Origin: Chrysomallon squamiferum
Taxonomy: Eukaryota > Mollusca > Gastropoda > Neomphalida > Peltospiridae
Reading direction: 5' to 3'
Length of the DNA: 64,000 nt
Assembly (NCBI GenBank): GCA_012295275.1
Contig: CM022665.1
Coordinates: 4,357,667-4,421,666, forward strand
In this document: positions 53,537 to 64,000 of the stretch, one piece after another
Layout of the letters: each line of letters starts with the position of its first letter
Numbering within the stretch: position 1 is the first letter of the stretch
Translations under genes and position numbers: made by a program
Notes under the pieces: generated by a model
What the model saw: only the letters and a program-made list of their open reading frames with translations
Databases searched by the model: none
What the model was told of the DNA's origin: nothing

Positions 53537-55455
53537 AAATAGCGAAAGATTTCCTGCAACCGAAGATTCATAGAGTTCTTTCTATTGTGGTTGTGAAAAG
53601 ACTTGAAACCGGCGTAGCAGACGAAACAAAAGACTTTGGTCTTGTTGTGGAAACACCATCTCTAAGCGTTGTGATTGCTAAAAAGCATAATACGAAGCGG
53701 AACATTTCACTTTTGTTTTTCACAATTTTTGTCGAAACCTAAGCAAGCGTGAAAATTTAAAGTTCCGATGTCCGTTTTATTAAGCGGTCATTAAGCTTAC
53801 TTTCCCTAACTTTGCTGTTTTATTCACCAACGTTACTCGCTTCCATAGTTAACGTTTATCGAAAAAAAAAAAAAACCTTTCGATTTTAACGATGTGATGT
53901 CAATCGATATGACGTAGAGTTTATCGAGGCTTAACGATTAAAGCTAATATAAATAAAATATAAGTATTTTTCAGCTTAGTTTACATAATAATTATTTGAG
54001 AATATTTCATTATGAACAAAAACGACGATCCAAACAAACAAAAATCAAGTAACTGTGGATAACTGTGGATAACTGTTTGTATGTGTGTGCATGTATATAA
54101 TATTATCTATATGCGTGTTTGTGTGTGTGTGTGTGTGTGTAAAAGCATTTTAAAATATTTATTAACAGATCTGATTGTGTAGTTTAGTTTCATGTATGGC
54201 TATTCAAAACTTTTTAATCAGGATATGAGTACTAACATACAAACTAGGATGTTTAGCTATAAATAATAAATATGAGCAACAAACAAACATGCTTACAAAA
54301 ACGTAAAAAAACCCCCACCTATTTATTTTAGTATAAATATTTAAAACAAACAAACAAACAAACGGTCAAACAATACAACAAAAGAAAAAATACACAGAAA
54401 AACAAGAGAGACATGACGTTCTAAAGAAATAAAAATCAATTTATCGGTCATTGTCTATACTGTGGCGGCCTATTGTAAGAAACATATGTTAACCCCAGAT
54501 GAATTTGTGGACAGACCGATCATTTTAGCTAATTGCTTTTAACAAAAAGCTTCGGAAAGAAACCTGAGACCAATGTCAAATCAACTGTATCGATTGTGTC
54601 AGCCAAATTGGAGATTAAATCTTCGAGAACGAAAGGAAATGCCAAAATGCCATCACGATTCATTCGTGTAATTTGCCAGCTTTTTTGCCTTTTGTACCTG
54701 TACAAAAACTGCTATTGAAAACTGCATAAATAGTTAATAGGTATCCGTTTGGGAAGTAAAACGGAAATGTGAAATGGTGAATGGAAAGAAAAAACAAATA
54801 TTCTGTTATGTTTGTGGTTTTCAGTCCGTTTCAACACAGATAAAAACAAAGACAGATAAAGTGCATATATACAGTAACTGAAACACATATAAATATGTAT
54901 ATACATATACACATTTGTTGCGAGGTAAATAAACCATATATGCAACTCTAACATATTCATGTAAACATGCAATGGAGTTATGAGATCCCAAATTCAATTA
55001 ATATTTCAAGTATTTTTCTCTACATACGTTTTACAAAAAAATCCAACATAAAAAGAATATAGCTATGAAGTTTCGAAACACCAAATTCAATTAATATTGG
55101 AAAAAAAAAATCTGTCTATATATTTACAAAACTATATAAAACGAACAGATTTTCAGATATCCAAATTCAATTATTATTTTCTTTTTACTTTGGTTTTCTT
55201 TTCTTTTTTATATATATATTAAAATCACAATGAAATTGAATTACCCTATGTAACAAAAAAAAAAAAAAAAAAAAAAAAAATGTATATAATCATCCTGTTT
55301 GTGATAACAAAGGATCTGTCATATATACATTTTTTTAGAGAAAAGAAAAGATATGTTATGGCCTTTGTAGGCACAGATTAGATGAAAAAACCCAGAAAAA
55401 ACATAGCAGTCTTGGGAATTAATTAGTACGTTTGATGATGGTGGTTATCGTGATT

Positions 55456-55497
<42 letters not shown>

Positions 55498-55830
55498 ATA
55501 GTAGTAGTAATAGTAGTAGTAATAGTAGCTGTAATATTAATGAATTGGTGGTGATTATTTTAATAACTGTGCTAGTATTCGTATGAATAATAGTCGAGTT
55601 AGTACTAGTAGAAGTAAAGTAATAGTAGTAGTAGTAGAAGGTGTTGTTGTAGTAATAATAGTAATAGTCTTAATAGTGGTGCTAGTATCAGTAACGTTGG
55701 TGTTAGTAGTGTATGCAGTAGCAGTAGTAGTAATAGTAACAATAACGTGGATTAATGATATCAGAAGTAGCCATGTTACTAGCAGCAGCAGCAGCAGCAG
55801 TAGTTTTTGGAAGTAGCAGTAGTAATGAAG
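55456..55830 (+). repeat. Diverged (AGT)n tract
   Basis: Pure AGT at 55456-55497, then imperfect AGT/AAT/GTN triplets to about 55830, including (AGC)n near 55780-55800. Both strands stay open because the triplets avoid stops. Confidence 0.88.
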
Positions 55831-56644
55831 CAATACGTGATAGTGGAAATAACAATAACAATGTTTTACTTTTTTATTTTTTGTTTTAATAATTAATTTA
55901 TTAAAAATGCATTAATTAATTCTACTTATTTTAATGATTTTATTTTGTTATTATACTCTAGTAATTCACACATAAATACACACGTATAAATCTCGATCCA
56001 TTCCCTAGAACGATTAATAATAAATCACACTGACAGATCAACACAAAGAATTCCTACAGTTCAAAATGTTCCATTGATTGGCAGCTTTAATTCCTTTCAT
56101 ACAGCATTTGAAATGATCAATATGAAACAAAATTCACCTGACCATAAAAAAAAAATATATATATATATTTTATTGCTTTAAATGTAGCCAAGGAATTTTA
56201 ATAGATTTATGTACAGTTCTTTTCAGTTCTTCAGCAGAAAAAGAATAAAAATGTTTGAGGTTCTTTCTAATCGAAGCTGCACACAGCTGTACTTAACAAC
56301 AAGGAGAATAACAAAAGCAGCATATGCAATAAAATGGACAACCTTGCTGTCATTTTGGAAGAAAATGTAGCTTTTAAATAATATTCCTTTCAATGTAAAA
56401 ATATAACAAAGTGATGATAAAAGGTGTACTTAAATGTCCGAGACAGGAACGAAAATAAAAACAAATAATGTATATACCTTATGTATATACTGCATGGTCA
56501 TAATAAATATATTACTATTTAAATCATTACATGGTTTAAGAATTATTATGTTGTACTAATGCTCGAATCTTAGTAAATATACACATCCTGGTATGCCCAA
56601 AGAGAGGGAGAGAGAGAAGGAGAGTGGGACATACACACATACGA

Positions 56645-56653
56645 ACACACACA

Positions 56654-56739
<86 letters not shown>
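56645..56739 (+). repeat. Compound (CA)n(GA)n
   Basis: CA to 56670 switching directly to GA to 56739, a close parallel of the (TG)n(AG)n at 11565. Confidence 0.97.
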
Positions 56740-56741
<2 letters not shown>

Positions 56742-58599
56742 TAACGGAAGTATGTGTGTTTTTTGACGTCATTAATTGAAAGTGAGTAGCAATGAGTTGC
56801 ATTTACCAAAACTTAAATAATTAATTTATCGGTACAGTTATAATTTACAATATGTTGTATTTTATAATTTTTAACTTAAAACATCTAATTTAGTTCTGAA
56901 GTTCACACGTAAAATGCTTTTAACGGTACGGATAACGAGATATTTATGTTGGTAAATACGTGGACATTAATCAGTGTATGTTGTGTTTGCCCCTTGTTTG
57001 CGAACCTCGGTTAACCACTGGTTTCCGTACTTTCCATGAAATAAGACATTATCCCAGGTGAACGATTATCGATCATCAGCTGCTTTGTGTACTCTTTCGA
57101 ATAAAGCAATTAAAGACGGCAACTCTGTGCTACTGTGTATGCGTGCAAGCGTGCATGCGTGTATGCGTGCGTGCATCTAAACACGTCTGTGTTTACGAGT
57201 AATGAAGGTGATGATGTGAATGGTAACTAAAGATGACAATGATCAGCTTTTCAAGACTTAGTCGCTGCAGACAAGACCGAAATAACACAACGATATATTT
57301 TTCTGTTGATATGAACTTATTTGAGTTGCCCAACACATATTAAAGAGCTTTCTCGGATATATCGTTTACGGCAAACCATTAACGGAACAAAACGAAATGA
57401 AATTCTTTCTGTCGTGCACACTCATAATTATCAGCTAGGGCGTTCAGAGGCACTTTGGCCATTAAACAGAAAGAACGTAGGAACAGTTTTAAAATAAAAG
57501 GTAAATGACGATACTGTTTTTGTAACAAATAACAATACTTAGCAGATTTAAGTGAACCAACGGTCGGAATAATGGAAACATTTTATGATGTATACACTGG
57601 AATATTTTGTCCTGGTAATAATACATTATTGACGAAGATTCAAGCATTAAGTAAAATGCATTTATACGATTTTACTAAGTGCTTTGTTTATGTGGCAGGA
57701 AACGGGTTATTTCCTATTCTCTCTTTCTCTCTCTCTGACAGGCTAAATAAGTGATAAATAAATAAATACTTTTTCATAGCATTAATGCCAGTTACGACAC
57801 TCCGTCATGATGAATATTGCTACTCATACAAGATTTGCGTTTTAGTGTTAAGTCCTTCTATTATTATTATTGTTATTGTTTTACATGAGTAATAGTTCTG
57901 ACGTGGAGGAATGAAAATGACACTTATTCAGAAATAACTTATTTTATTTTATTTTATTTTATTTTATTTTGTTGCATTTTTCTGTGTAAAATATTATCTT
58001 CTGGGAGTGTGTAGAAGAACCAACAAAGAAACGAAAGAAGCAACCAAACCAAACAAACCAAAGTAACCAAGCAAAATAAAAAAACCCAACATAGATGATC
58101 ATCTCAGATGAAACTACAGGTATAAAAAAAATAAATAAGAAGCCACAGTTATATAATGTCCTGACCAATAATCTTGAGTTTTATAAAGCTATGCATATAT
58201 ATATATAGATAGATATATATTCTACACGTTGTATCATGTTCACATTTTATCTTGCAGTTGTTTCTTTTGTTCTCAGTACGTGAATGTACTTTTTTTTTCT
58301 ATAAGTACAAATTAATTTTGAAATCTCTGATCATTTCGTCCAAACTTCAATCAAACCTGATTATCGTTGCTTTCAGTATATTCAGACTGACTACAGATGT
58401 AAATGCACGAGAAGTTTTGTATTATTAGAAATAGTCGAAGTAGTTAATCCGCTTTTGTTTTCTGTGCATCGATTCACTGATGTATTTAACAGTTGTTAGG
58501 GGCTATTTCAGAACGAATGCATTAAACTGAAGATAATTAGTAAAAAAGTTAATATTTTAATACGATATTAATGGAATTCTAAGTAAACTGTTTTCAAGC

Positions 58600-59095
58600 A
58601 TGATGATGATGATGATGATGATATTAATAATAATAATAATGATTATTTTTTTTGTTAAAGTTGTTATGATGATGTTTATTAGTTATTTTGGATTCAAATT
58701 CATTTATTCACCATCGTCAGCGGCAACATTAACAACGACAATGATGATATCGATGACGACGACGATGATGATGATAATAATTAGAAGGAGAAAAGAAAGA
58801 ACTGCAACTACTGATATCACCACAACCACCACCACTACCACTACTACTACTTCTACTACTACTGTTAATATTACTTCTAGTATTACTACTACTATTAATA
58901 TTACTTCTAGTATTACTACTTCTTCTACTGCTACTACTACTACTACCACCACCACCACCACCACTACGGCAACTGCCACTACCGCTACCACTAACACTGC
59001 TATTACTTTAACAACCACAATAACCAGAGTAAAAAACACAACACCACCAACAACAACAACAACAGCAACAACAACAACATCCATTGCAACCAGCG
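58600..59095 (+). repeat. Trinucleotide-rich block (GAT, ACC, ACT, ACA)
   Basis: GAT at 58600-58622, mixed triplets at 58720-58790, then ACC/ACT/ACA triplets to 59095. Inside is a 33-bp duplication containing ttaatattacttctagtatt (copies near 58864 and 58895). Frames of 185 codons (+) and 126 codons (-) are consequences of triplet bias. Confidence 0.85.
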
Positions 59096-59399
59096 TTAAG
59101 CTATTGGCGTTGTACTTTAAACCGTCCGGCTTGCGAAGCTGTAAACATATCCATTAAAACTAACAGACACAATGAGTTTATTAGCGTTAATGTGTAAGGT
59201 ATTGTCCTACTGCAGAAGGTAATGTCCGCAGGTCAGAATGATTTACATGCCAATTACCAATCATAAAGAATGCAATAAGCCGGCTAAGCATTTGTATAAA
59301 TAATACAATGAATATAAATCCTTTTTGTGGTTTAGCCGTTTCCGAATTTGAATGAATACAGAAATAAGTCTACTGAGTATAGATCTATGTACACAATGC

Positions 59400-59410
59400 T
59401 TGTGTGTGTG

Positions 59411-59472
<62 letters not shown>
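59400..59472 (+). repeat. (TG)n microsatellite
   Basis: TG dinucleotides with one missing base near 59410. Confidence 0.96.
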
Positions 59473-59474
<2 letters not shown>

Positions 59475-60108
59475 GATACAAACAAACATGCATGCATACA
59501 TACTTACATGCTTACGCGCACGTATACAAACATTCATCCATACGCTATTTTGGATATTATGCCTTTTAAATAATTATTTTGTAAAGTGCTGCAAGGAATA
59601 AACTCGTTTTGTTTTTTCCAGTTTGTTTAATGGATGTCAGTACTGTGTCTGCATATTAAGGGGGACATGTTTTTGAACTTCATTTACGTAGAGTGTACTG
59701 GGTTGGAAAGACTTTTTATGTATATCTGTACATTTAGAGTCGAGGCTGATGAAATGTACTTTGGGAGGAAAACATTAGAAAATAGAAAAAAAAAAAAAAA
59801 AAAAAAAAAAAAAACAAAACAAAAACAAAAACAAAAGAAATAAAATTGTATGACGTTCCCAGCAACACTTGAGTAGAGGATAAAATATCACGTACAATCG
59901 TTATTTCAATCAAAACAACATTAAATGCTTAAAAATTACCGATATCACATTGACTGCTTCATTTGAAATAATATTCCCTTTTGTTTTGCCAAACTCGGTC
60001 AGAGTAGCAAAACTGTTATAAGCAATGAAAAATCATTAATCTCGACCTTGAAACACAAAAATCATTGTTCTGCAAATATTACGCTATTTGTGGTAACCCT
60101 GGATACCG

Positions 60109-60117
60109 TTTATATAC
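60109..60117 (+). promoter_or_regulatory. TATA-like element before the 60145 ORF
   Basis: tttatatac lies about 28-36 nt before the ATG at 60145. With usual TATA spacing, transcription would begin almost at the ATG, leaving a very short leader. AT-rich DNA makes chance matches common. Confidence 0.2.
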
Positions 60118-60144
60118 TGAGAGGTTAACAGTAAACCATCCAGT

Positions 60145-60258
60145 ATGTCACGGATCCTGAAGGACACGCACTTCGTGGTTATTCTTTTAACGATTCTGTG
60201 CGTGCTGGTTCTCGAAGAGCTGCTTCAAGTAAAGTCACAATACGTAAAAGCTGCTTAA
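60145..60258 (+). CDS. Possible first exon or 37-codon membrane micro-ORF
   Basis: ATG at 60145 opens a frame beginning MSRILKDTHFVVILLTILC, with a hydrophobic helix (about residues 10-23) after a short polar N-terminus, then an acidic EE and LLQ. Read straight through it stops at TAA 60256-60258 (37 codons). A donor-like CAA|gtaaag at 60228/60229 would instead make it a 28-codon phase-0 first exon of a type II membrane or secreted protein. The short cytoplasmic head plus TM resembles Golgi glycosyl- or sulfotransferase N-termini, but nothing proves this. No convincing next exon was found. Confidence 0.28.
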   Translation: MSRILKDTHFVVILLTILCVLVLEELLQVKSQYVKAA

Positions 60259-60938
60259 TGCAAAAAGGATTTATCAGATCGTGCTGTTTGTGTTTTATTG
60301 TTATTGCATTGTTATGAGATGACCCTGCTGATCTGAACAAAAGACATAAGAACGTCGTTAAACAAAGGGGGAAAAATGATGATCAATATGTCAGACAAAG
60401 GTAGCCGCGATACTAGTATTGATTACAGTTATTTTGTTGTTTGATGATGTATCAGGTCATTATCATCGCAGTATCTTAACCAACACCTTCATCATCTTTT
60501 TGTTATTAAAAAAAATCCTTTTTTAATTTTTAAGAAAAAAAGAAACAACTTAAAATCCAAATTTAAAGCACTTGATTTAAATCTGGCAGTCAACACGATC
60601 GAATCCCTAAACGAATTAACGGAAAAGATTTAAAGCCAGTGAACCGTTAGTTTGCTGTTTAATACAGTTCAGTCTCCTCTGCAATCTGTCATATTCCACA
60701 TTCTTAAACTGCATGGCAAAATACGCTAGAAAATGTTGTGAAATTTGGAAATATAATTAAAGCAGTAGCGAACAGGAGCATCAAAGCGTAGCCATCGACT
60801 TAGGCTTTTCTACAAGGGATACGATAATCCCTCTCCTCAGAGGCTTGGCAGTTAAACAAAAACTGACCCGAATGATAATTCAGTGAATGTTTGTTGCTGA
60901 TATACTGATATTCACGAGAACAAATATGATTACTTGTT

Positions 60939-61064
60939 ATGTGTAAGGACAGATACTTTAAAATAAATGGGACAGAAATGTCTAAATCTGTTGGACCGCG
61001 ACTGGATCTGTGCCTTAAATGTCCAAATCTCGGGGTGGAACATAGCGTAGATGTTCAAGTTTGA
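60939..61064 (+). CDS. 41-codon small ORF, unrecognised
   Basis: Opens MCKDRYFKINGTEMSK and includes LCLKCPNLGVEHSVDV before TGA. The mixed composition is unlike the low-complexity frames around it. A CxxC pair is visible. No splice signals or family match; possibly chance. Confidence 0.12.
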   Translation: MCKDRYFKINGTEMSKSVGPRLDLCLKCPNLGVEHSVDVQV

Positions 61065-61798
61065 AACGCGAAACATTCAGTACCAGACCAAGACGATGAA
61101 TGTTTTAGTGGGTTGTTTTTTTGTGTGTTTTTTTTTACCCCTGTTAATTACTTCACTAATATTTGAATAGCTGTATCATCGTACGTCATATTTATGGTAT
61201 AAATAGTTAGAAGACATCTGGCTGTTGAAGACATCTGATGGTTTGAGTATGCTCCACACGCCAACAGAGTTTCAAAATAACTCACTTAAGTAACTACCAG
61301 CTGCATTTTTACGTAAATCTCTGAAACCCTTTTCTCTTTCGCTTAATAAATCATTACACTGAAATATCTGAGCGTTCGTTTGATCAGCATATTAATGGAT
61401 CATTTAAAATAACAATGATATGATAAATGCTTTAACGAGGATAAAGACTGTTAATGCCATCTACGCAGTATTATATATATTTTTTTCTCTTTCTCATTAG
61501 CAAGTACAAAGGACATAGAAAATGTTAAATAATGGCAGAGGAAAGAAAAGATGGGAGGAAAACTCGATTTGTGATCGCGATGTCATAGAAAGATGAAACT
61601 GGTCTGTCAAGGAAATTGCTTTGACCAAAGAAAAATGTAGACCTGTTTGACAGAAGTGGTTAATCATGACTGGATTTGCGTGACACTAAATACTGCCCGA
61701 GGGAGATGAATATTCCGAAACCTCCCGTTGACCATTTTGCGTCTCAGCGAGCTAGATAAATAGTTAGCTAAAGCTGATAATTTTCTCTCCTTTTCTAG

Positions 61799-61849
61799 GT
61801 GTTTAAGACATTAGCATTTGCCTTGTGGTTTGTTTTCAGCTTTTATTGG
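61799..61849 (+). CDS. Candidate hydrophobic exon
   Basis: A very good acceptor (ttttctctccttttctag) opens a 51-nt segment, VFKTLAFALWFVFSFYW, closed by donor-like TGG|gtaatc. Phase 0 at both ends, compatible with the donor at 60228. Unspliced, the frame continues to TAG about 55 nt further. The peptide is a plausible membrane segment, but this may be chance. Confidence 0.15.
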
Positions 61850-62448
61850 GTAATCTGTTTACTTCAATTTCAGCAGCTTTTTTGTTTTGTTTCTTAGCGT
61901 TTTTTTTTTTTTTTTTATGTTAAAAGAAAAGATCACTTGTCAGATTTCTTGCTTTTTACCACAGAACAAGTGTATGTATGTGTCTGTGTGCGTGCGTGCG
62001 TATATTTGAACAATATTACATGCATAAATTATGATAATATATCGAAAAGGAACTGGAATAATTTCATAAAATAATTAAAAAGAAAATGTATGGAATGAAA
62101 ACAACAAAAAAAAAAAAAAGATTTGAAAAGAAAATAAGAGAGATTAAAAACATAAGGTACAAAGGAACTTGAACAACAGACTGGTAGGATACACAATTTA
62201 AAATGATATACGAATGATTAACTGCTAAAATAGGTGACTAAATAATTAAGCACATAAGCAATCAATCGACAAAGTTGATTTCAACGCATTATCACGTCTC
62301 TGATCTCCAGGACCGCCCTGTTCGGGACATTAACAGAAACTCGAAATGAAGTAAATAATCGCGAGATCAAGACATTTGAAAGGTGTGAGTGTATGAAGAA
62401 GCGTGAATAATTTATTACGTTTCCAGTGTGACTGTGTATTAGTGGGGG

Positions 62449-62455
<7 letters not shown>

Positions 62456-62488
<33 letters not shown>
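62456..62488 (+). repeat. (GT)n microsatellite
   Basis: About 16 GT units. Confidence 0.95.
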
Positions 62489-62489
<1 letters not shown>

Positions 62490-64000
62490 TGTCAGTTTTA
62501 TGTCTTCGCATAGCAGCCAATCATCGATCGCTTTCCGGTTAAGTTGAGTTTAGTCATAACGTGTTGGTTCGTAGAGAGGAAGGAAAACGTTAATCATTTC
62601 ATAAATAAATGATGAACCAAACCTCTAAGAATTCCTGTCGTGCTGGCATGGCAACATGCGAAAACGTCTGTTTGATCCCCAGTCCGTATTACGAAACACA
62701 ACAGTCGACAGCTTGACGACAGTGATATGCTTTAGTGCTGATTACGTCAGATAGACTTAATGCCACAGAATGGAGAGTTTGCGTTTTATTGCTTTTCTGT
62801 CATTATTTTTGTTGTTGTTGTTGTTATAATAATTATTATTATTACTGTTGTTGTTGTTATTATTATTATTATTACCGTAGTTATAATTATTATTATTATT
62901 ACTGTTGTTGTTGTTATTATTGTTATTATTCCTGAAAGATAGCTCCAACGTTCTGAAATTGTTTTCACTTTTAAAAATCGTACCTTCATTTTTCTTAAGT
63001 ATCTGATAAAAAGAAGAAGAAGAAGAAGAAGAAAAAAGTTAAAACTAATGACTATGTAAAATTTAGCGTTTTAATATCGTTTTTTTTTTTTATCAAGAGG
63101 CAGATCACCAGTTTCAGAAAAGATACTTTCGAGATGTGATAGATCTCGTTCTAACGAGGCTGATCAAGGATCGGCGCATGTTTTTTTTTATAATTTGAAT
63201 TAAAATATATTAGAATGTTTTAATAATACAAGGTATAGACATTTTTTTTTTTTTTTTTTTGTAAAATAAATTAGCTTTATATTAATTAAAAAGAAAAATC
63301 ATTTAACTCTAATTTCAATTTAGATCACAGATGGAAATGTATTTCCAAATCATTTATTTTGTTCACAGATACGTCTTATAATGCCTTTCACAAGGGATGG
63401 ATAGATTCATTAGTCCGGCTTGTAAATATAATTCTAATATATGTCTTAATTCAAATTACTTATATTGATATCTTCACAAATTAATGGGTTTCCTGGATCA
63501 TAAAGATGTCGTTAAAGTATCAGTTAATACCCAAGCTTTGGTTTAACAGGCTTAGAGTGAGAAAAAAACCTGCTTTCCCCGAATTGTAACCGAGCCTAGA
63601 TACGTGGCTAATACAAACGATGTTTAAGATGTTGGCCCGAACAAAATGGCTTACTTCCCGATGACGTCTGACTGTCTTCAACCGTGCTCCTTATTTCCGC
63701 TCGGATTAATGAACGCCAGAAAGCGGACGCGACAGTTTACTTGGGAATATGGACGCTGAGATACGGTTAGGAGCCCAACAACGCATTCTCATATTCTGCT
63801 AACGAAAACGAAATTGGTTTCTGTTGATTAAAATCATAATAAAGTCGTGAAACTGTAACGTCCTCAAGGCACATAAATTATTCATTTTAATTACTAGGTT
63901 GGGATAGAGCCATTTTCCTAGGTACGAACACTTGGTGGAATTCTATCACCCATTGTACGGCTGGCTATTAGGGAGCTGACCGGGCGGTGGACGTTTCAGA
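62489..64000. other. Right edge, GC-richer unique DNA
   Basis: AAG at 63013-63033 and a T-run at 63242-63260, then GC-richer unique sequence from about 63540 to the end. No exon could be supported. Confidence 0.5.
62808..62930 (+). repeat. Higher-order (GTT)n(ATT)n array
   Basis: GTT block, ATT block, actgttgttgttgttatt, accgtag, and the same series again with a period near 60 bp. Confidence 0.85.

Larger units (their letters stand above)
53537..60108. other. Repeat-rich DNA, no confirmed gene
   Basis: Listed GT, AGT, CA/GA, ACT and TG tracts, TTTTA at about 57943-57970, and AT-rich unique sequence between. No coding pattern recognised apart from the frame continuing to 53742. Confidence 0.55.

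Noticed and set aside
58600-59157. 185-codon Thr/Ile-rich frame
   Set aside because: It follows from triplet repeats lacking stops; no domain, splice site or family resemblance.
60330-60372. cgtcgttaaacaaa resembling a SINE tail
   Set aside because: Only a short match; the expected SINE body upstream is not recognisable.

Overview
The window looks like non-coding nuclear DNA from a mollusc, most likely a gastropod. It is AT-rich and densely packed with microsatellites: (TC)n/(GA)n tracts of 70-200 bp, (CA)n, (AAT)n, (AGT)n, (AAAT)n and A/T runs of up to about 51 nt. Two degraded copies of a tRNA-derived SINE that I recall as common in mollusc genomes are present, its 3' body near 3.7-3.9 kb and its tRNA-like head near 52.0-52.2 kb. 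The split gene with GT-AG introns is animal-like. Species cannot be assigned from the sequence alone.

One gene can be reconstructed with confidence, on the minus strand from 45803 down to 38438. Six exons with matching splice phases encode the end of a signal peptide, one complete CUB domain, a 12-codon linker exon, one LDL-receptor class A domain with two extra cysteines, a transmembrane helix and a 25-residue basic tail ending in TAG. The exon with the start codon lies upstream of 45803 and is not identified. The domain order resembles a reduced Neto-type receptor (CUB-LDLa-TM). The modules sit on phase 1-1 exons, the classic exon-shuffling layout.

One transposase relic is clear. At 24142-24425 (+) the C-terminal part of a MULE/FLYWCH-type transposase is spread over three reading frames and followed by AATAAA. 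A 19-bp minisatellite directly abuts its 5' side.

The rest is intergenic or intronic. It holds several tandem arrays that simple repeats do not explain: 57 bp at 14.8-15.2 kb, 46 bp at 14.0-14.3 kb, 33 bp at 18.6 kb, 28 bp at 32.1 kb and 44 bp with CACGTG boxes at 50.7-51.3 kb. It also holds a 12-bp perfect hairpin at 15.4 kb and a few splice-bounded open segments that might be lone exons: minus 9890-10033, plus 27130-27207, plus 53054-53536, and plus 60145 with a possible TATA box. These are low-confidence. Most long open frames in the window are simply microsatellites translated into Ser-Leu, Arg-Glu, Val-Cys or poly-Thr.

Layout: 1-38 kb intergenic repeats with the 3' SINE body, tandem arrays and transposase relic; 38.4-45.8 kb the CUB-LDLa-TM gene; 45.8-60 kb its upstream region with more repeats and the SINE head; 60.1-64 kb a possible unrelated plus-strand gene start and GC-richer unique sequence.
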